Source of the DNA: Bradyrhizobium monzae | Lineage (GTDB): Bacteria; Pseudomonadota; Alphaproteobacteria; Rhizobiales; Xanthobacteraceae | Assembly (NCBI RefSeq): GCF_021458635.1 | Contig: NZ_JAIRDQ010000008.1 | Span: forward strand, 277,431-341,430 | Direction of reading: 5' to 3' | DNA: 64,000 bases | Shown: positions 60,811 to 64,000 of the stretch, piece after piece | Numbering within the stretch: the stretch's first letter is position 1 | How the letters are laid out: every line of letters begins with the position of its first letter | Notes under the pieces: generated by a model | Database searches by the model: none | What the model was told of the DNA's origin: nothing | The model's input: the letters and a program-made list of their open reading frames with translations, nothing else | Program-made: the position numbers and the translations under genes

Positions 60811-61432
60811 ATGGCGCGGAGAGGCAATCGGACGATCAACTTGCCTGCGCCGTACCTGAAACGGGTCTGGCTCGACCCGTCGCAAATTCGCGATCGCGAG
60901 GTCTATCCGTTTTGCCTGCCCATCTTCCCGAATGATTTCGAACTCAACTTCGAGACTGCGATCACGATCATCGCTGCGTGCGAGCTGGCTGCCGAAGATC
61001 ACCAATGGCTGGTTTTTCCGTGCCGAGAGCTTTTTCTCGGTCGCGCGGTATCTGGACAAGGCCGCACGTGACGCCGGCCAGCTCGGACCGGATTTCCTGT
61101 CGCACTCCCATGGCGAAGGCTTCTTGCGTTTTTTCGAAGAGCGTTGCCAGCGCCAGGGCATCTTTATCTTCGACGAGCCGGAGTCGGCGCTTTCGCCTGC
61201 GCGTCAGATCGAATTCTTGAAGCTGCTGCGTCGCATGGAAGACTCCCGCATCTGTCAGGTCGTCATGGCGACCCATGCGCCGCTGCTGATGGCCTATCCC
61301 AATGCGCAACTGTTGCGGCTCGGCAAATACGGCCTCGAGCCGACCACGGTGGAGCAGACCGATCATTACCGGGTCATGCGGCAATTCTGCGCCGATCCGC
61401 GCGGCTTCATCGAGGCGACGCTGGCGGAATAG
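60811..61432 (+). pseudogene. Decayed AAA/ABC-type ATPase gene (Walker A deleted, frameshifted)
   Basis: The 5-prime part (MARRGNRTINLPAPYLKRVW ... FELNFETAITII) is in one frame. Near 60973 the sequence jumps to another frame that carries the rest: LRASWLPKITNGWFFRAESF, FLSHSHGEGFLRFFEE, IFDEPESALSP, VVMATHAPLLMA. The normal Walker A (GENGTGKST) and about 50 residues between the two are missing. So an internal deletion removed the nucleotide site and shifted the frame. Signature and Walker B motifs survive, indicating recent decay. Confidence 0.8.
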
Positions 61433-61447
61433 GCCACTCTCTCTGTC

Positions 61448-61525
61448 GTCATTGCGAGCGCAGCGAAGCAATCCAGACTGTCTCCGCGGAAGGATTCTGG
61501 ATTGCTTCGCTGCGCTCGCAATGAC
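61448..61525. repeat. Long palindromic dispersed repeat
   Basis: A near-perfect inverted repeat: GTCATTGCGAGCGCAGCGAA at the left and the reverse complement (TTCGCTGCGCTCGCAATGAC) at the right, with the inner arms AGCAATCCAGA / TCTGGATTGCT around a short GC-rich centre. From memory this is a very frequent element in Bradyrhizobium and Rhodopseudomonas. It lies 15 nt after the ATPase remnant and just before the 3-prime end of the DUF1217 gene. Confidence 0.9.
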
Positions 61526-61532
61526 AGAACAA

Positions 61533-63605
61533 TCACCACGGGCCGGCGCGCATTTTTGCCATGGCCAGATATGTCGATTCACTGAAGCCTGATACCCCCG
61601 TCGAGCTCGATCCCTGGAAGAGGTCGAGCACGGGCGAGTAGGTCTGGCTGGCGTTCCTCGCGTCATACATGGCGGAGAAGCGGCTCAGCAGCTTTGACAG
61701 CTTCGTAGGATCTGAGAGATCCTTGAGATTGAGGTATTTCTCCACGATCTTGGCCTGCTGGTCGATCTGCATCGCGGCCATCTGATCAGGTAGATCGAAG
61801 GTGGTTCGAAACACCTCGGAAAGAGCCTTGTCGGCAAGGATGTCGTAGGCGGAGGTGATTTCCCCCGCCTTCCGCTGAAAATACAGCGCCAGGCGCACGC
61901 CGGGATTGGTGTCGCCCTGCTGCTGCTCCAGGCTCTGCTCGAGATAGTTCTTTTGCGTTGCCAGAAATTGATCGCGCTTTTGCGGGCCCACCATCGGGAG
62001 ACGTGCGACGTTGCCGTTTTTGTCGAAATTGAACGATGCCGCGATCTCGGCAAAACGCGGGTCGCTCTCCGTGTTTGCAAAACTCTTGGGATCGTTCAAG
62101 TCGGAGGCGAAGATCTTCTTCAGATAGGCGGTGCTCACTTTCGCAGGATCCAGACCCTTGGCCACAAGAACGAAGTCGACCAGCTTCCTGTTGGCGAGCA
62201 GATCGGAAACGCTCTTGATGCCGCCGATCGCCTGTTGATAGTCCGTCGCGTCCTTCTGGGCCTGAGCCTTGACTTTCGCCTGGTCCTGCGTGCTTGCGGT
62301 CTTCAATTTCGCAATGACGTAGTCCTTTGCGACATCGAGGACTTCAGCCGAATCCTGAGCCGTCAGCGGTGTCGTCAGACTGCCTTTTGCGTCAAAATTG
62401 AACGCGCGAGCGAGCTTGACGTACCGATCGTCCTTGAGCGTGTAGACGTAGCTCTTGGGATCGTTGAGGTCGCTTTCGAGGACGGCCTTCACGGTGGACT
62501 GCGAGACTTGCGTGGGATCGAGGCCGACGGCCGACAGTGCAAAATTAAAGGCGGCCGGCGTGGAGACCAGCGCCTGGAGGGAGTTCACCTTGGGGATGGC
62601 GTTCCTGAATTGGCCGACTGCCAGGGCTTCCTGCAACGGGCTCGCGGCCGAATAGACCGCCGACTTGCTGTCGTCAAAACTCTTGGTCGTGGCTGCGATG
62701 TTTGCGGCGGTCTGGGCGGGCGTCCCCGCTGGAAGCGATCCGTCGGCCGAAAACTCGAACGCACCGGCCAGGTCCATGAATTGGCCGGTCGTCGCGATGG
62801 CATCGTTCGTGCTGGATATGGTGCCCACGGCCGACTGCAGGCGATATTTTTCGACCAAGATCTGCACGTTCAACTGATTGACGTCAGCGCCGGGCTGCGA
62901 CAATTGCGTGGTGTAATCGGCGATCTTCGTGCTGGCGTCGGTTGCATCCGATTTGGCCTGGGCGAGCTGGGCGTTCAGGCCGGATAGTTGGGACGAGAAG
63001 GTCGTATTGACGTAGCTGTTCGGATCGGACGGGTCGCTGGTCAAGACCTGCTTGATGGTGTCGCGCGGCCACTTGCTTTGATCGATCCCGAATGCCGAAG
63101 CGACATAGTTGCGAAGGCGATCGTCATTGAGAAGCTGGTCGGCACTGGTCACGTTGCCGATCGTGGCATTGTAGTAGTTCGTGTCGGCGGCCACTGCATC
63201 GACGTTGCTCTGCATGGTCGACGTGTACAGCCCGATCATGTCGTCGGTCTGGTCGACCGATTGCGCAACCTTCGTTCCACCGCTGCCGAAGGAAAATGCC
63301 GCGGCAAACTCGCGGTAACGCTTGTCGATCAGTGCGTTGGCAAAGCTCTTGGAGTCCGAGAGGTCGCTCTGCAGCACTTTCTTCATGAAAGCCTTGGCGT
63401 AGGCCATGTCCTCCAGGCCATAGGCTTTCGTGACGTAGTGATACAGACGATAGTCGTTCATCAGATCGTCGACGGTGTGCACCTTGCCGATGTTGGCTTT
63501 GTAATAGGCGGCATCGCGCGAGACGTCCGATTGCTGCGCCACCCGCGTCAGGGTCTGTGCGAGATTGCGCGCGACGTAGCTATAGCCAAAATAGGTGGAC
63601 ACCAT
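61533..63605 (-). CDS. DUF1217 repeat protein (flagellum-associated family)
   Basis: 690 residues from ATG 63605 (MVSTYFGYSYVARNLAQTL). DUF1217 units recur, each with a D(L/P)(N/S)D(P/S)(K/N)S(F/Y) signature near residues 83 (SDLSDSKSFAN), 192 (SDPSDPNSYVN), 380 (SDLNDPKSYVY) and 502 (SDLNDPKSFAN), spaced 110-190 apart. The domain is linked with flagellar genes in Rhizobiales. No signal peptide or TM. Most members have fewer units. Expressed alone on the minus strand here. Confidence 0.85.
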   Translation of the reverse strand: MVSTYFGYSYVARNLAQTLTRVAQQSDVSRDAAYYKANIGKVHTVDDLMNDYRLYHYVTKAYGLEDMAYAKAFMKKVLQSDLSDSKSFANALIDKRYREFAAAFSFGSGGTKVAQSVDQTDDMIGLYTSTMQSNVDAVAADTNYYNATIGNVTSADQLLNDDRLRNYVASAFGIDQSKWPRDTIKQVLTSDPSDPNSYVNTTFSSQLSGLNAQLAQAKSDATDASTKIADYTTQLSQPGADVNQLNVQILVEKYRLQSAVGTISSTNDAIATTGQFMDLAGAFEFSADGSLPAGTPAQTAANIAATTKSFDDSKSAVYSAASPLQEALAVGQFRNAIPKVNSLQALVSTPAAFNFALSAVGLDPTQVSQSTVKAVLESDLNDPKSYVYTLKDDRYVKLARAFNFDAKGSLTTPLTAQDSAEVLDVAKDYVIAKLKTASTQDQAKVKAQAQKDATDYQQAIGGIKSVSDLLANRKLVDFVLVAKGLDPAKVSTAYLKKIFASDLNDPKSFANTESDPRFAEIAASFNFDKNGNVARLPMVGPQKRDQFLATQKNYLEQSLEQQQGDTNPGVRLALYFQRKAGEITSAYDILADKALSEVFRTTFDLPDQMAAMQIDQQAKIVEKYLNLKDLSDPTKLSKLLSRFSAMYDARNASQTYSPVLDLFQGSSSTGVSGFSESTYLAMAKMRAGPW

Positions 63606-63912
63606 GGGGAATTCCTGACGGCTCGGCGGGTCCTGGACGTCCGTCAATCATTGCCGGGTCGCAAGGCAGGGACTGGCCTCATGCCAGCGCGCAGAAACAT
63701 TGTTTCAATTTATTACAGCGATTCTGGGCGACAACCTCAGGTATGATTTCGCGTCCAAGTGCCGCATCGTTTGGATCGCTCCGGCAAGCCTCCCGCAAGC
63801 AAGACGTGAGTAAACTTCATCTTCCGCTTGGCATCTGCGATCGCGGCATGTCTTGCGCGGGCATGTCTTGGCTTTCTCGCGGCACGCCGTGCCCGAGTTT
63901 GCAGCAGTTACC
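63606..63912. other. Upstream region of the DUF1217 gene
   Basis: About 300 nt with no supported gene. It includes an AT-richer stretch near 63695-63720 (ATTGTTTCAATTTATTAC), which is the likeliest place for the DUF1217 promoter. A minus-strand frame at 63705-63914 is not protein-like. Confidence 0.3.
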
Positions 63913-64000
63913 ACCCTCGAAGGTGCCGAGGGCGCAGGGAAGACCGGGTGCCGGCTGGCACCCGCGGTCCACTGTGCGATGGTTGCGCTACAAGAGGCTG
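63913..64000 (+). repeat. Start of a larger dispersed repeat, cut by the window end
   Basis: GTGCCGAGGGCGCAGGGAAG followed by a hairpin GGGTGCC-GGCT-GGCACCC (63946-63963) and CGCGGTCCACTGTGCGA. From memory this belongs to a long, high-copy repeat of Bradyrhizobium, whose remainder would lie past 64000. The family match was not tested. Confidence 0.5.

Noticed and set aside
63705..63914. Minus-strand 69-codon frame upstream of the DUF1217 gene
   Set aside because: Cys/Arg-rich and irregular composition, no ribosome site, and overlap with the probable promoter and the dispersed repeat.
1..64000. tRNA, rRNA, CRISPR, insertion sequence or prophage
   Set aside because: I looked for TTCGANTC-type T-arm sequences, regular direct repeats, transposase motifs and phage genes and saw none that stand up.

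Overview
The window is about 65 % GC and looks like a chromosomal segment of Bradyrhizobium or a very close relative (Alphaproteobacteria, Nitrobacteraceae). Three things point there. The first is the core order erpA / dgt-argS-SPOR-nagZ-scpA-scpB-tatABC-serS-surE-pcm-nlpD, followed by yajC-secD-secF. The second is several short palindromic repeats whose sequence I recognise, from memory, as dispersed elements of Bradyrhizobium genomes. The third is small protein families typical of that genus. I see no tRNA, rRNA, CRISPR array, insertion sequence or prophage gene.

Layout. 0-3 kb: the tail of a Bug/TctC solute-binding protein, then a minus-strand sensor kinase, FixJ-type regulator and lone receiver protein. 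3.4-4.6 kb: four tightly packed small genes, three coding CX2C...CX3C finger-like proteins and one coding an exported Cys-rich protein interrupted by an in-frame TGA. 4.7-9 kb: a soluble lytic transglycosylase and a membrane adenylate cyclase. 9-10.8 kb: five small genes of unknown function. 10.8-16.7 kb: a metal region with CbtBA (cobalt), a MerT-like protein with a MerR regulator and a 19-bp-spacer promoter, an RcnA-like exporter and an RcnR-like repressor with a G-tract operator; an ATP-grasp gene and a DUF1259 gene are interleaved.

17-46 kb is the conserved core: ilvD, an ExoR-like protein, xthA, a hybrid kinase, erpA, dgt, argS, a SPOR protein, a collapsed nagZ, scpAB (chromosome segregation), tatABC (folded-protein export), serS, surE, pcm, nlpD, a DUF815 ATPase, yajC-secDF (Sec export), two homologues of mitochondrial complex I assembly factors, and a threonine ammonia-lyase. 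Cell-wall growth and protein export are the shared themes.

46-61.5 kb is a looser mix: a TolB/TPR regulator, a cupin, a class V aminotransferase-like enzyme, a CAP protein, a kinase-like/adenylation-C fusion, trmFO, DUF1127, an MltB-type transglycosylase, DUF2189, DUF3597, two small GNATs around an SPW protein, an acyl-CoA synthetase, a tandem PPC protein and a decayed ATPase gene. 61.5-63.6 kb is a 690-residue DUF1217 repeat protein. The window ends in a dispersed repeat.

The most notable items are the in-frame TGA in the small Cys operon, the nagZ remnant that has lost most of its length but kept its frame and its overlap with scpA, and the kinase-like/AMP-binding_C fusion.
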